Source of the DNA: SUP05 sp964577715
GTDB lineage: Bacteria; Pseudomonadota; Gammaproteobacteria; PS1; Pseudothioglobaceae
Assembly (NCBI GenBank): GCA_964577715.1
Contig: CAZOAA010000010.1
Span: 1-43,628, forward strand
DNA length: 43,628 nucleotides
Reading direction: 5' to 3'
The notes beneath the pieces are model-generated. The model did not search any database, was not told where the DNA came from, and saw nothing but the letters and a program-made list of their open reading frames with translations. Shown here piece by piece: positions 17,118 to 25,478 of the stretch; position 1 is the stretch's first letter; each line of letters begins with the position of its first letter. Made by a program: the position numbers and the translations under genes.

Positions 17118-17336
17118 ATGTCAAAAAGCGATTATATTGAATTAGAGGGTGTGGTTAAAGAAAAACTGCCCAATACAACTTTTACTGTTGAGCTGGAAAA
17201 TGGACATAGTGTATTAGCGCATATTTCTGGGAAAATTCGTAAGCACTATATTCGCATACTGCCGGGCGATAAAGTTACAGTAGAAATGACACCTTATGAT
17301 TTAACCAAAGGAAGAATCACCTTTAGGCATAAGTAG
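17118..17336 (+). CDS. infA: Translation initiation factor IF-1
   Basis: A 72-residue IF-1, the single S1/OB-fold factor that binds the 30S A site during initiation. The sequence is highly conserved: IELEGVVKEKLPNTTF, LAHISGKIRKHYIRI and GDKVTVEMTPYDL. Length equals the E. coli protein. It has its own intergenic space from metF with a possible -10 TACAAT at 17085-17090. tRNA-Leu begins 12 bases after its stop and may be co-transcribed. Confidence 0.97.
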   Translation: MSKSDYIELEGVVKEKLPNTTFTVELENGHSVLAHISGKIRKHYIRILPGDKVTVEMTPYDLTKGRITFRHK

Positions 17337-17348
17337 GGTTAAAATATT

Positions 17349-17435
17349 GCCGATGTGGTGGAATTGGTAGACACGCTGGATTCAAAATCCAGTTCCTTTG
17401 CGGGAGTGACGGTTCGACCCCGTCCATCGGTACCA
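17349..17435 (+). tRNA. tRNA-Leu (anticodon CAA)
   Basis: An 87-base class II tRNA. The acceptor arm GCCGATG pairs with CATCGGT, leaving a G1:U72 wobble pair. The D-loop region has GGTAGAC, the anticodon stem-loop is CTGGA-TTCAAAA-TCCAG (anticodon CAA), and a long variable arm is followed by the T arm GGTTCGACCCC. Discriminator A and CCA are encoded. It closely resembles E. coli tRNA-Leu(CAA) and reads UUG codons. Confidence 0.96.
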
Positions 17436-17454
17436 AATTAATAGTGAGGATAAA

Positions 17455-17700
17455 ATGGAACAAACACCTCTTTTAGCAGAAGCAATTAACTTGACCTTGT
17501 TTGGTATGGGGTTTGTATTTTTGTTTTTAACCTTATTGGTTTTTGTAACAAAGTTAATGTCCATTATTATTCGAAAAACAAACAAACAAACAGAAGACGA
17601 CAGCAATCATCACGATAGCAATTTAAGTCTAAAAGATGAATTGGACGAAGAGACTAAGTTTGTTATTGAACAAGCAATTAAGATGCACAGAGGGGCTTAG
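17455..17700 (+). CDS. oadG: Oxaloacetate decarboxylase gamma subunit
   Basis: An 81-residue small membrane protein with one N-terminal transmembrane helix (about residues 12-36, LTLFGMGFVFLFLTLLVFVT) and a charged cytoplasmic tail rich in Asp and His. This is the pattern of OadG, which anchors the alpha subunit to beta and binds zinc. It precedes oadA by five bases and oadB follows, completing the gamma-alpha-beta order seen in other gammaproteobacteria. A GTGAGGA ribosome site precedes the ATG. Confidence 0.92.
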   Translation: MEQTPLLAEAINLTLFGMGFVFLFLTLLVFVTKLMSIIIRKTNKQTEDDSNHHDSNLSLKDELDEETKFVIEQAIKMHRGA

Positions 17701-17705
17701 ATAAG

Positions 17706-19541
17706 ATGTTAAAGTTTTTAAAAAATGTTACTAAAAGATCTAACAATGCCCATGGTAAGAAGGTTGAAATTACTGAGTTAGTTTTTAGAGATGCGCATCA
17801 ATCATTATTTGCAACTCGCATGCGCATTGATGACATGCTACCCATTGCTGAAAAATTAGACAAAATCGGCTACTGGTCAATGGAATCATGGGGCGGTGCT
17901 ACATTTGATAGTTGTATTCGCTATTTGGGCGAAGACCCTTGGGATAGAATTCGTGAAATTAAAAAGGTCATGCCTAAAACGCCTCAGCAAATGCTACTTA
18001 GAGGGCAAAATTTATTAGGGTATCGCCATTATAGTGATGATGTGGTGCGTAAGTTTGTAGATCGTTGCGCTGAGAATGGTGTTAGTGTTTTTCGTATTTT
18101 TGATGCAATGAACGATATGCGCAATCTTAAAACTGCTACTGATCAAACCATTAAGTTGGGTCAACATGCTCAGGGTACGATTTCTTATACAGTTAGTCCA
18201 GTTCATACAACTCAAATGTGGATTGATATGGCTAAAGAGATTGAGGATATGGGCGCACATTCTTTGTGTATTAAAGACATGGCTGGTCTCTTACAACCTT
18301 ATGTGGCTTATGATTTAGTCAAACAATTAAAAGAAGTTGTTGATATTCCAATTCAATTGCATGCTCATGCAACTACTGGTTTGTCCACAGCAAGTATTAT
18401 TAAGGCAGTTGAGGCAGGTATTGATCGAGTAGATACTGCAATTGGATCTATGAGTATGACGTATGGGCATTCAGCGACTAACTCAGTGGTGTCAATTTTA
18501 GAGCATGGAGAAAGAAAAACGGGATTAGACCTTGAGAAGCTTGAAGAGATTGATGCCTACTTTAGGCCAGTACGTTGCAAATATTCTTATTTTGAAGGGT
18601 CACTTAAAGGGGTTGATTCTAGGATTTTATTATCTCAAGTGCCTGGCGGTATGTTGACCAATATGGAAAACCAATTGCGTGAGCAAAATGCGGCTGATAA
18701 GATGGATGAAGTATTAGCCGAAATTCCTCGTGTTCGTAAGGATTTAGGTTACATCCCTCTAGTAACACCAACATCGCAAATTGTAGGCACGCAATCAGTG
18801 CTTAATGTACTTACCGGTGAGCGTTATAAAACCATTACTAAAGAATCTGCTGGTGTTTTAAAAGGCGAATATGGCGCAACTCCAGCTCCAGTTGATAAAG
18901 CATTACAAGCTAAAGCGTTAGATGGTTCAGAGCCAATCACTTGTAGGCCGGCTGATAATATTGCACCAGAAATGCATATTCTTGAGCAGGAGTTTGATAC
19001 TATTGTTGCTGAAAAAGGCATTACATTAGCCGAAAATAAAATTGATGATTTGCTGACTTATGCATTGTTCCCACAGGTGGGAGTTTCATTTTTAGAAAAT
19101 AGAGATAACCCTGATTTCTTTGAACCAGCACCACAATTAGCCGATACATGTGCTAAGCCTGACAGTGAAGAGGGAACGTACACAGTATCTTTTAAAGGTG
19201 AGTCATATACCGTTGAAGTTTCTGCCGGTGGCAACATTACCTCAATGAAATCATCTTCTGATGCTGGTACGCCAGTTTCATCGACAGCCGAAAAAGAAAT
19301 TGTAACTGATGAAGTTACGCCGGCGGATGGCGAAGAGATTGCTGCACCATTATCAGGAAATATTTGGAAAGTAATGGTTGACCCTCATCAGAAAGTCGCT
19401 GAAGGCGATGTTTTAGTTATTTTGGAAGCAATGAAAATGGAGACTGAGATTAGGGCTGCTAGAGATGGTGTTGTTGTTGAAATTAGTGTTAAAGAAGGTG
19501 ACGCTGTTACAGTTGGGAAAACTTTATTAATTCTTGCATAA
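17706..19541 (+). CDS. oadA: Oxaloacetate decarboxylase alpha subunit (biotin)
   Basis: A 611-residue protein with an N-terminal carboxyltransferase domain of the pyruvate carboxylase type (ITELVFRDAHQSLFATRMR, MESWGGATFD, then HAHATTG), a conserved middle region, an acidic Ala/Pro-poor linker near residue 500-530, and a C-terminal biotinyl domain with the biotin lysine in LEAMKMETEI. It transfers carboxylate from oxaloacetate to biotin; the beta subunit then decarboxylates it and exports Na+. In an autotroph the complex could also serve anaplerosis or sodium energetics, which the sequence does not decide. It is flanked by oadG and oadB. Confidence 0.94.
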   Translation: MLKFLKNVTKRSNNAHGKKVEITELVFRDAHQSLFATRMRIDDMLPIAEKLDKIGYWSMESWGGATFDSCIRYLGEDPWDRIREIKKVMPKTPQQMLLRGQNLLGYRHYSDDVVRKFVDRCAENGVSVFRIFDAMNDMRNLKTATDQTIKLGQHAQGTISYTVSPVHTTQMWIDMAKEIEDMGAHSLCIKDMAGLLQPYVAYDLVKQLKEVVDIPIQLHAHATTGLSTASIIKAVEAGIDRVDTAIGSMSMTYGHSATNSVVSILEHGERKTGLDLEKLEEIDAYFRPVRCKYSYFEGSLKGVDSRILLSQVPGGMLTNMENQLREQNAADKMDEVLAEIPRVRKDLGYIPLVTPTSQIVGTQSVLNVLTGERYKTITKESAGVLKGEYGATPAPVDKALQAKALDGSEPITCRPADNIAPEMHILEQEFDTIVAEKGITLAENKIDDLLTYALFPQVGVSFLENRDNPDFFEPAPQLADTCAKPDSEEGTYTVSFKGESYTVEVSAGGNITSMKSSSDAGTPVSSTAEKEIVTDEVTPADGEEIAAPLSGNIWKVMVDPHQKVAEGDVLVILEAMKMETEIRAARDGVVVEISVKEGDAVTVGKTLLILA

Positions 19542-19551
19542 TAGTCTAAAT

Positions 19552-20682
19552 ATGGAACAATTAAACACACTTTGGATTAACACAGGCTTGTACCAAGTGA
19601 CTTGGGGGCAAGGCCTAATGCTATTGATTGGTATGTTGCTTTTATATTTAGCAATTGTTAAGAAATTTGAGCCATTGTTATTGTTGCCTATTGGTTTTGG
19701 TTCGATTTTAGCTAATATACCGGGTGCTGGTATTGCTGAAGGTAGTGGTATTTTGCATGTCTTTTATGTAGTTGGTATTGAGTCCGGCGCATTTCCACTA
19801 ATTATCTTTATGGGTGTTGGCGCATTAACTGATTTTGGACCATTATTGGCCAATCCTAAGACTTTATTACTTGGCGCAGCTGCACAGTTTGGAATTTTTG
19901 CCACATTGCTTGGTGCTATTGGGTTAACAGCTATTGGTATATTTGATTTTAGCCTTACTGACGCGGCAGCGATTGGTATTATTGGTGGTGCAGATGGCCC
20001 TACCAGTATTTATGTTGCTTCAAAATTAGCGCCTGATCTTTTAGGCGCAATTGCTGTTGCTTCATATTCTTACATGGCGTTAGTGCCACTAATCCAGCCA
20101 CCAATTATGCGCGCATTAACTACAGAGAAAGAGCGCATGATAGAGATGGTGCAACTTAGAGAGGTCTCTACAACTGAGAAAATTATTTTTCCAGTTATGT
20201 TATTAGTATTAGTTGCATTATTATTACCAGATGCAGCGCCATTATTAGGTATGTTTGCTTTTGGTAACTTAATGAAAGAGTCAGGTGTGGTTGATCGATT
20301 AAGTGATACTACGCAAAATGCCCTTATTAACATTGTAACTATATTTTTAGGCTTAGCAGTAGGCTCAAAACTTATGGCTGATAAGTTTTTACAACTGGAT
20401 ACATTGGGTATTTTATTACTTGGTATGGTTGCTTTTGCAATTGGTACAGCTTGCGGGTTATTAATGGCAAAGCTTATGAATGTGTTTAGCAAAAAGAAAA
20501 TTAACCCTTTAATTGGATCAGCAGGTGTATCTGCCGTACCAATGGCAGCTCGTGTTTCAAACAAAGTCGGTTTAGAATCAAACCCACATAATTTCTTATT
20601 AATGCACGCAATGGGCCCTAATGTTGCAGGTGTGATTGGTTCGGCGATAGCTGCCGGTATTATGATCCAGTTCTTAGGATAA
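19552..20682 (+). CDS. oadB: Oxaloacetate decarboxylase beta subunit, Na+ pump
   Basis: A 376-residue integral membrane protein that decarboxylates carboxybiotin and pumps sodium. The signature IGGADGPTSIYVASKLAP contains the essential aspartate, and about nine to eleven hydrophobic helices are visible. ATG at 19552 is chosen since it lies ten bases past the oadA stop and gives MEQLNTLW; a start 18 bases earlier would overlap oadA. The beta subunit completes the oadGAB set. A sequence with repeat-like features begins just after the stop. Confidence 0.94.
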   Translation: MEQLNTLWINTGLYQVTWGQGLMLLIGMLLLYLAIVKKFEPLLLLPIGFGSILANIPGAGIAEGSGILHVFYVVGIESGAFPLIIFMGVGALTDFGPLLANPKTLLLGAAAQFGIFATLLGAIGLTAIGIFDFSLTDAAAIGIIGGADGPTSIYVASKLAPDLLGAIAVASYSYMALVPLIQPPIMRALTTEKERMIEMVQLREVSTTEKIIFPVMLLVLVALLLPDAAPLLGMFAFGNLMKESGVVDRLSDTTQNALINIVTIFLGLAVGSKLMADKFLQLDTLGILLLGMVAFAIGTACGLLMAKLMNVFSKKKINPLIGSAGVSAVPMAARVSNKVGLESNPHNFLLMHAMGPNVAGVIGSAIAAGIMIQFLG

Positions 20683-20691
20683 TCTTTTTTT

Positions 20692-20817
20692 ACTTCGTCT
20701 TTTCACTTCCTACGGCGTTAAATATTAAAAACACTCAGTTACGTAACTTTACTACGCGCCTTCATATTTTCAATATTTTCCTTGTAGAAAGTAAAAATAC
20801 TCGAAAAATACTTATAA
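20692..20817. repeat. Candidate dispersed intergenic repeat, copy A
   Basis: The 171 bp between oadB and panD contain no gene. The element begins ACTTCGTCTTTT, contains the perfect 12-base palindrome AGTTACGTAACT (20737-20748), then CGCCTT, and ends near CGAAAAATACTTATAA. The element at 34290-34408, read on the minus strand, has the same order of matching blocks. Terminator or repeat function is inferred from this similarity, judged by eye. Confidence 0.45.
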
Positions 20818-20853
20818 AACCCCCAACTTGATTTACTTTAAAATAGACACATC

Positions 20854-21222
20854 ATGCAAAGAACTTTTTTAAAAGCCAAATTACATCGAGTCACTACAAC
20901 AGCCAGCGAGGTTGATTATGAAGGGTCTTGTGAGATTGATGGTGTGCTTTTAGATGCTGCAGGCATTGGTGCTTTTGAGCAAATTCAAATCTATAATATT
21001 AATAATGGTAATCGATTTACCACCTATGCAATTCGTGGAAAGGATAATTCAGGCGTGATTTCTGTTAATGGTGCAGCCTCGCATAAAGCCGATGTTGATG
21101 ATTTATTAATTATTGCTTCTTATGCTCAGTATGATGAAAAAGAACTGGAAGATTATTCGCCAAAGCTTTGTTATGTGGATGAGAACAATATACTAGTTAG
21201 AACTGATTCTAAGATTACTTGA
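20854..21222 (+). CDS. panD: Aspartate 1-decarboxylase
   Basis: A 122-residue PanD proenzyme, which makes beta-alanine for pantothenate and CoA. The self-cleavage site is Gly24-Ser25 within DYEGSCEID, in exactly the E. coli position, so Ser25 would become the pyruvoyl group. The N-terminus FLKAKLHRVTTT and the segment NGAASHK are characteristic. A possible -10 (TAAAAT) lies about 15 bases before the ATG. The last eight bases overlap the end of convergent lolD, the two genes sharing TTACTTGA as opposite stop codons. Confidence 0.95.
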   Translation: MQRTFLKAKLHRVTTTASEVDYEGSCEIDGVLLDAAGIGAFEQIQIYNINNGNRFTTYAIRGKDNSGVISVNGAASHKADVDDLLIIASYAQYDEKELEDYSPKLCYVDENNILVRTDSKIT

Positions 21223-21886
21223 GCTGCCCATTTTCTAAAACAAGCACACGTTTCATTTTTGAGGCAATTTTTTCATCGTGAGTAACGATGATTAGTGAAG
21301 AGTTTTTCTCTTTGTGAATATCAACGATTAATGTTAGGATGCTTTGGGCAGTTTTGGCATCTAAATTACCCGTAGGCTCATCAGCTAATAAACAACTAGG
21401 ATTAGTGATTAAGGCACGTGCAATAGCAACGCGTTGACGCTCACCACCTGATAACTCCGCCGGAAGATGTTTAGTGCGATTTCCAAGCCCAACTTTTATC
21501 AGTAATTGCTCAGATTTCTCTTTGGCTGTTTGTTTGTTTTCACCTTGGATTAATAATGGCATTGTTACGTTATCAAGTGCACTAAAATCTTTTAACAAAT
21601 GGTGAAATTGGTAAACAAACCCTAAATTCTGTGCTCGAAGTTGAGTTATTTTATCCTCATTTAGATTTGATAGATTGATGTCGTTAATTTGTATTGTGCC
21701 ACTGTCTGGCTTATCAATTCCCCCTAGAAGGTTAAGCAAAGTAGATTTTCCACAACCTGATTGCCCTAATATGGCAATTGACTCACCTTGATCAACGCCT
21801 AAGTTCAGGTTTTTTAGAACAGGTGTTTTGTGCTTACCATCACTATAACTGTAGCCAAGGTTATTACATTTAATAATTTTATTCAT
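21215..21886 (-). CDS. lolD: Lipoprotein-releasing ABC transporter ATPase LolD
   Basis: A 223-residue ABC ATPase that powers release of outer-membrane lipoproteins from the inner membrane to LolA. Walker A is GQSGCGKST, the Q-loop region FVYQFHHLL, the signature LSGGERQRVAIARAL, and Walker B LLADEPTGNLD. FHHLL with ALDNVTMPLL is typical of LolD/MacB-class ATPases. ATG at 21886 is preferred to an upstream frame because it begins MNKIIKCNNL. Its start overlaps the lolC end by eight bases. Confidence 0.94.
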   Translation of the reverse strand: MNKIIKCNNLGYSYSDGKHKTPVLKNLNLGVDQGESIAILGQSGCGKSTLLNLLGGIDKPDSGTIQINDINLSNLNEDKITQLRAQNLGFVYQFHHLLKDFSALDNVTMPLLIQGENKQTAKEKSEQLLIKVGLGNRTKHLPAELSGGERQRVAIARALITNPSCLLADEPTGNLDAKTAQSILTLIVDIHKEKNSSLIIVTHDEKIASKMKRVLVLENGQLK

Positions 21887-23114
21887 GATTAAGTACCTTA
21901 GCAATTTCAACTTTTCCTGCGCGTTTAGCAGGGTAGATTGAGGCGATAATAACTAAAATAAATGCACCAATAATCACTTTAATAACATCAATTAAGTGTA
22001 TTTCAGAAGGAAAACGGTTAATATAAAAAACATCTTTTGGAAAGAATTGAAAACCAAGAATAGACTCAATACTACTAACGACTGATTCAATATTAAGAGA
22101 AAGCGCTATTCCTAATATGACCCCAATAACAATACCAATAACACCGATAGCAAGTCCTTGATAGAAAAACACTTTAACAATGCGTTTTGGCGTCATTCCG
22201 ATTGTTCTTAGAATGGCAATATCAGCTTTTTTATCAGTAACTACCATGACCATCATTGAAACAATATTAAAAGCGGCAACAGCAATAATGAGCGATAAAA
22301 TAATACCGATCATTTGTTTTTCTAAATTAAGTGCTTTGATAAAGTTAGCTTTTTTTTGACTCCAATCAACTCCATAATATTTATTATTACCAAGTTTATT
22401 AATCACTTCATTGGTTATTTGTTTGGCTTGAAATAGGTCATTAGTTTTGAGTCGAATGCCTGATACTGAATTATCCATTGAATAAAGTTTTTGCGCCTTA
22501 TCAAGATGAATAAAGGCTAAATTATTGTCGTATTCATTAATACCTGCGTCAAATATTCCACTAACCTTGAAGCGTTTAAATCGTGGCTGAATGCCAATAA
22601 TATTTGAAGATATTTGTGGCGTTAATAAAGTAACTTTATCGCCAATATTTATGCCTAGTTGCAGTGCCAAACCAGAGCCAATAAACATATTTGACCCTGA
22701 AAGATCTGAAGTACCAGTTTTGATTTTATCAAGCAAAATAGAGGTATTTTTTTCTAATGATGGTATTACGCCTCTGATACTAATGCCTTGTGCTTTGCCA
22801 TTAATACTAAGTAAACCATAGCGCTTAATATAAGGGGACGAATCAAGTACTTGAGGGTGTTTGTTAATTTCAGTTCTTAATTTTTGCCAATTATTAAGTG
22901 TGGAGTCGTATTCAGTAATGGTCGAGTGAGAGATAGCGCTAAGCACTCTATCTCTAAGTTCTTTATGAAAGCCGTTCATCACTGATAATACGGTAATAAG
23001 CGTCATTACGCCGAGAATAAGCCCAACCATTGATACGCCAGAGATAAAGGAAACAAAGCCTTTTTTACGATTAGAACGTAAATATTGGTTAGAAATTTTA
23101 AATTCAACACTCAT
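21879..23114 (-). CDS. lolC: Lipoprotein-releasing permease LolC/LolE
   Basis: A 411-residue FtsX/MacB-type permease with one N-terminal helix (about 20-45), a large periplasmic domain, and three C-terminal helices. The N-terminus ISNQYLRSNRKKGFVSFIS and SMVGLILGVMTLITVLSVMNGF match LolC/E closely. Only one permease gene precedes lolD, so it may form a homodimer as in the LolF type or pair with a gene elsewhere; the LolC symbol is therefore provisional. It diverges from the PsiE-like gene. Confidence 0.92.
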   Translation of the reverse strand: MSVEFKISNQYLRSNRKKGFVSFISGVSMVGLILGVMTLITVLSVMNGFHKELRDRVLSAISHSTITEYDSTLNNWQKLRTEINKHPQVLDSSPYIKRYGLLSINGKAQGISIRGVIPSLEKNTSILLDKIKTGTSDLSGSNMFIGSGLALQLGINIGDKVTLLTPQISSNIIGIQPRFKRFKVSGIFDAGINEYDNNLAFIHLDKAQKLYSMDNSVSGIRLKTNDLFQAKQITNEVINKLGNNKYYGVDWSQKKANFIKALNLEKQMIGIILSLIIAVAAFNIVSMMVMVVTDKKADIAILRTIGMTPKRIVKVFFYQGLAIGVIGIVIGVILGIALSLNIESVVSSIESILGFQFFPKDVFYINRFPSEIHLIDVIKVIIGAFILVIIASIYPAKRAGKVEIAKVLNHE

Positions 23115-23115
23115 G

Positions 23116-23142
23116 GTGCTGATATTTTGTCATAATTAGCAC
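23116..23142. promoter_or_regulatory. Inverted repeat in the lolC / psiE-like divergent spacer
   Basis: Arms GTGCTGAT and ATTAGCAC match with one mismatch around an 11-base AT-rich centre (ATTTTGTCATA). The repeat sits in the 58 bp divergent spacer, so it could be an operator. It begins immediately upstream of the lolC start codon, and no specific regulator is recognised. Confidence 0.35.
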
Positions 23143-23172
23143 TTTAAAAGTAAATAAAGGGGAGAGGTAAAC

Positions 23173-23604
23173 ATGTCAAAAATGACAATTAAAGACAGGA
23201 TTGACCAACTAGGTGATTTATTAATTGAAATATTTCATGTGGTAGGGTTATTTGTTGTGGGTGGTACGATCGTATGGTCGGCTGTGAGTGAATATTTGGT
23301 TATTATGCAACATGAATCAGGTTTTGCATCACTTAAAGATATTTTATTATTATTTATTTATTTAGAGTTAGGCGCTATGGTGGGTATTTATTTTAAAACG
23401 CATCGCCTGCCAGTAATATTTTTGATATTTATTGCCATTACTGCCATTACTCGTTTTATGGTGATTGACATGAAATCACTTGTTTCTGCTGATAAGTTTA
23501 ATTTACTTATCATGGTGGTGTCTATACTTGTGCTAACAGCTTCTGCTGGATTATTGAGATTTTCAGAGGACAGGTATAATACTAAAGACGAATGTGTTGA
23601 ATAG
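23173..23604 (+). CDS. PsiE-like membrane protein
   Basis: A 143-residue protein with four hydrophobic helices of the phosphate-starvation-inducible PsiE family. Family features are ILLLFIYLELGAMVGIYFKTHRLP and the helix with AITAITRFMV. The molecular function of PsiE is unknown; the name reflects regulation in E. coli. GGGGAGAGG supplies a strong ribosome site. No Pho box was recognised upstream, so phosphate control is not supported here. lpxK starts 28 bp downstream. Confidence 0.85.
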   Translation: MSKMTIKDRIDQLGDLLIEIFHVVGLFVVGGTIVWSAVSEYLVIMQHESGFASLKDILLLFIYLELGAMVGIYFKTHRLPVIFLIFIAITAITRFMVIDMKSLVSADKFNLLIMVVSILVLTASAGLLRFSEDRYNTKDECVE

Positions 23605-23632
23605 GAATCTTTAAAAACCTAGATTTTAAACA

Positions 23633-24580
23633 ATGGATTTAAATACCCGTGGATTTGTTAATTACTTGTTATTACCAATATCGGGTATTTTTTATCTTTT
23701 ATCAATACTTCGAAGACTTTTTTATCGAGTAGGTATATTTTCTACGAATTGTTTTGATGTGCCTGTGGTGGTTGTAGGTAATATCACTGTTGGTGGCAGT
23801 GGCAAAACCCCAATTGTAATTGCACTGGCTAATTATTTCAAACAACAAGGCAGGCAGGTAGGGGTAGTATCTCGCGGTTATGGCGGTACACATCAGAATG
23901 GTAGTCTATTGGTTGATTCTGATATTAAAGCCGTAAAATCAGGCGATGAACCATTACTTATTGCAACTCAAACCCAGGCAGTGGTTATGGTAAATAAAGA
24001 TCGCCCTCAAGCAGTTAAAGATTTAATTAATCATCACAGTGTTAACTTAGTTATTAGTGATGACGGATTGCAACATTACGCTATGGGCAGAAGTGTTGAA
24101 ATTGCTGTTGTGGACGGTAAACGAAGGTTTGGCAATAGGTTTTTCTTACCTGCCGGACCATTAAGAGAGTCAATTTCTCGACTAAAAAGTGTTGATTTTG
24201 TTATTAATAATGGCGCCCTACATGCTGGAGAAATAGCGTGCGAGTTAATATTAAAGATGTTTGTTAATGTTAGTACAGGCGAGGAAAAACCATTAGATTT
24301 TTTTACAGGAAAAACCTGTCATGGTGTTGCTGGTATTGGCCATCCACAGCGTTTTTTTGACTCTTTAAATACACTTGATATCAATGTCTTGCCTCATATT
24401 TTTGCCGATCATTATGCTTACACGCAGGAGGATTTAGAATTTTCAGATAATTATCCTATTCTTATGACTGCCAAGGATTGTGTAAAATGCAAAGAGTTCG
24501 CAACAGATCAGATGTGGTATTTACAAGTGGAAGCTGATTTGAGCGATGATTTTTTACAACAATTAGTAAATAAATTATGA
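23633..24580 (+). CDS. lpxK: Tetraacyldisaccharide 4'-kinase
   Basis: A 315-residue LpxK, which phosphorylates the lipid A precursor at the inner membrane. A hydrophobic N-terminal helix (residues 10-25) is followed by the P-loop VVGNITVGGSGKTP, then VSRGYGG, SGDEPLLIA, DRPQAVKDL and SDDGLQHY. It starts a run of overlapping genes; its stop overlaps the next ATG as ATGA. Together with kdsB two genes downstream this is an LPS synthesis group. Length is close to the E. coli enzyme (328). Confidence 0.94.
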   Translation: MDLNTRGFVNYLLLPISGIFYLLSILRRLFYRVGIFSTNCFDVPVVVVGNITVGGSGKTPIVIALANYFKQQGRQVGVVSRGYGGTHQNGSLLVDSDIKAVKSGDEPLLIATQTQAVVMVNKDRPQAVKDLINHHSVNLVISDDGLQHYAMGRSVEIAVVDGKRRFGNRFFLPAGPLRESISRLKSVDFVINNGALHAGEIACELILKMFVNVSTGEEKPLDFFTGKTCHGVAGIGHPQRFFDSLNTLDINVLPHIFADHYAYTQEDLEFSDNYPILMTAKDCVKCKEFATDQMWYLQVEADLSDDFLQQLVNKL

Positions 24581-24744
24581 TTGATGAAGCGCTGTTGAAA
24601 TTATTAGTTTGCCCTAAAAGCAAAGCACCACTTAAGCAAGTAGGTGATGAACTTATCTGTGATACTAGTGGTTTAGCTTATCCTATTAAAGATGGTATTC
24701 CAGTGTTATTGGAAGAAGAGGCACGCAAAATACAAGCCAAGTGA
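24577..24744 (+). CDS. ycaR: Trm112/YcaR-like small zinc-ribbon protein
   Basis: A 55-residue protein overlapping the lpxK stop (ATGA) and the kdsB start (TGATG). It begins MIDEALLKLLVCPKSKAPL and contains LAYPIKDGIPVLLEEEA, the signature of the UPF0434/Trm112 family. Of the usual zinc-ribbon cysteines only Cys12 and one further cysteine in ELICD are present, as in E. coli YcaR. YcaR lies between lpxK and kdsB in many gammaproteobacteria, which confirms identity. Its function there is unclear. Confidence 0.92.
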   Translation: MIDEALLKLLVCPKSKAPLKQVGDELICDTSGLAYPIKDGIPVLLEEEARKIQAK

Positions 24745-25478
24745 TGGACTTTTCCGTTATTATCCCTGCACGTTATGCCTCATCTCGATTGAGTGCAAAA
24801 TTACTTCAAGATATTCATGGTAAGCCGCTTATTCAACACACTTTTGAGAATTCTATTAATAGTGGCGCATCGAAAGTAATTATTGCAACCGATGACAAGC
24901 GTATTGAAAGTGTTGCGCAGGGATTTGGTGCAACTACTTGTATGACTGATTCTAGTCATACTTCTGGCACTTCAAGAATTGCACAAGCGTTAGAACTCCT
25001 TAATATTAATAATGATGAAATTATTGTTAATGTTCAAGGTGATGAGCCTATGCTTGGGGCTAATGTCATTAAACAGGTAGCAACAAACCTATCTAAAAGT
25101 AATATGCAAATGGCCACCTTGTGCGAAAGAGTTATTGATAAAGAGCAGTATCTCGATCCAAATTGCGTTAAAGTAGTTTTTGATAAATTTGGTAAAGCCC
25201 TGTACTTTTCACGTGCAGCTATTCCTGCTTTTAGAGAAGAGGAAGATTTTGACATTAAGTTATGTTTTAAGCATATTGGTATCTATGCATATCGTTCTGG
25301 CTTTATTAAAAAATATTTAAACATGGACAGCTCTCGTTATGAACAAGTTGAAAAACTTGAGCAACTTACAGTTTTAAATGAAGGGTTTGATGTACATGTA
25401 GAGCCTGCTTGTGAGCCTACAGGCTATGGTGTTGATACAAATGAAGATTTAGAGAAAGCTAGAGAGGCGATGAAGTGA
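24744..25478 (+). CDS. kdsB: 3-deoxy-manno-octulosonate cytidylyltransferase
   Basis: A 244-residue CMP-KDO synthetase that activates KDO for transfer to lipid A. The nucleotide site PARYASSRLSAKLL and the motifs IATDD, VNVQGDEPM and HIGIYAYR are present. The ATG at 24744 overlaps the stop of ycaR; a GTG one codon earlier is possible and would add a single Met. The end overlaps the folD GTG start as GTGA. kdsA is also in this window at 36458. Confidence 0.95.
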   Translation: MDFSVIIPARYASSRLSAKLLQDIHGKPLIQHTFENSINSGASKVIIATDDKRIESVAQGFGATTCMTDSSHTSGTSRIAQALELLNINNDEIIVNVQGDEPMLGANVIKQVATNLSKSNMQMATLCERVIDKEQYLDPNCVKVVFDKFGKALYFSRAAIPAFREEEDFDIKLCFKHIGIYAYRSGFIKKYLNMDSSRYEQVEKLEQLTVLNEGFDVHVEPACEPTGYGVDTNEDLEKAREAMK

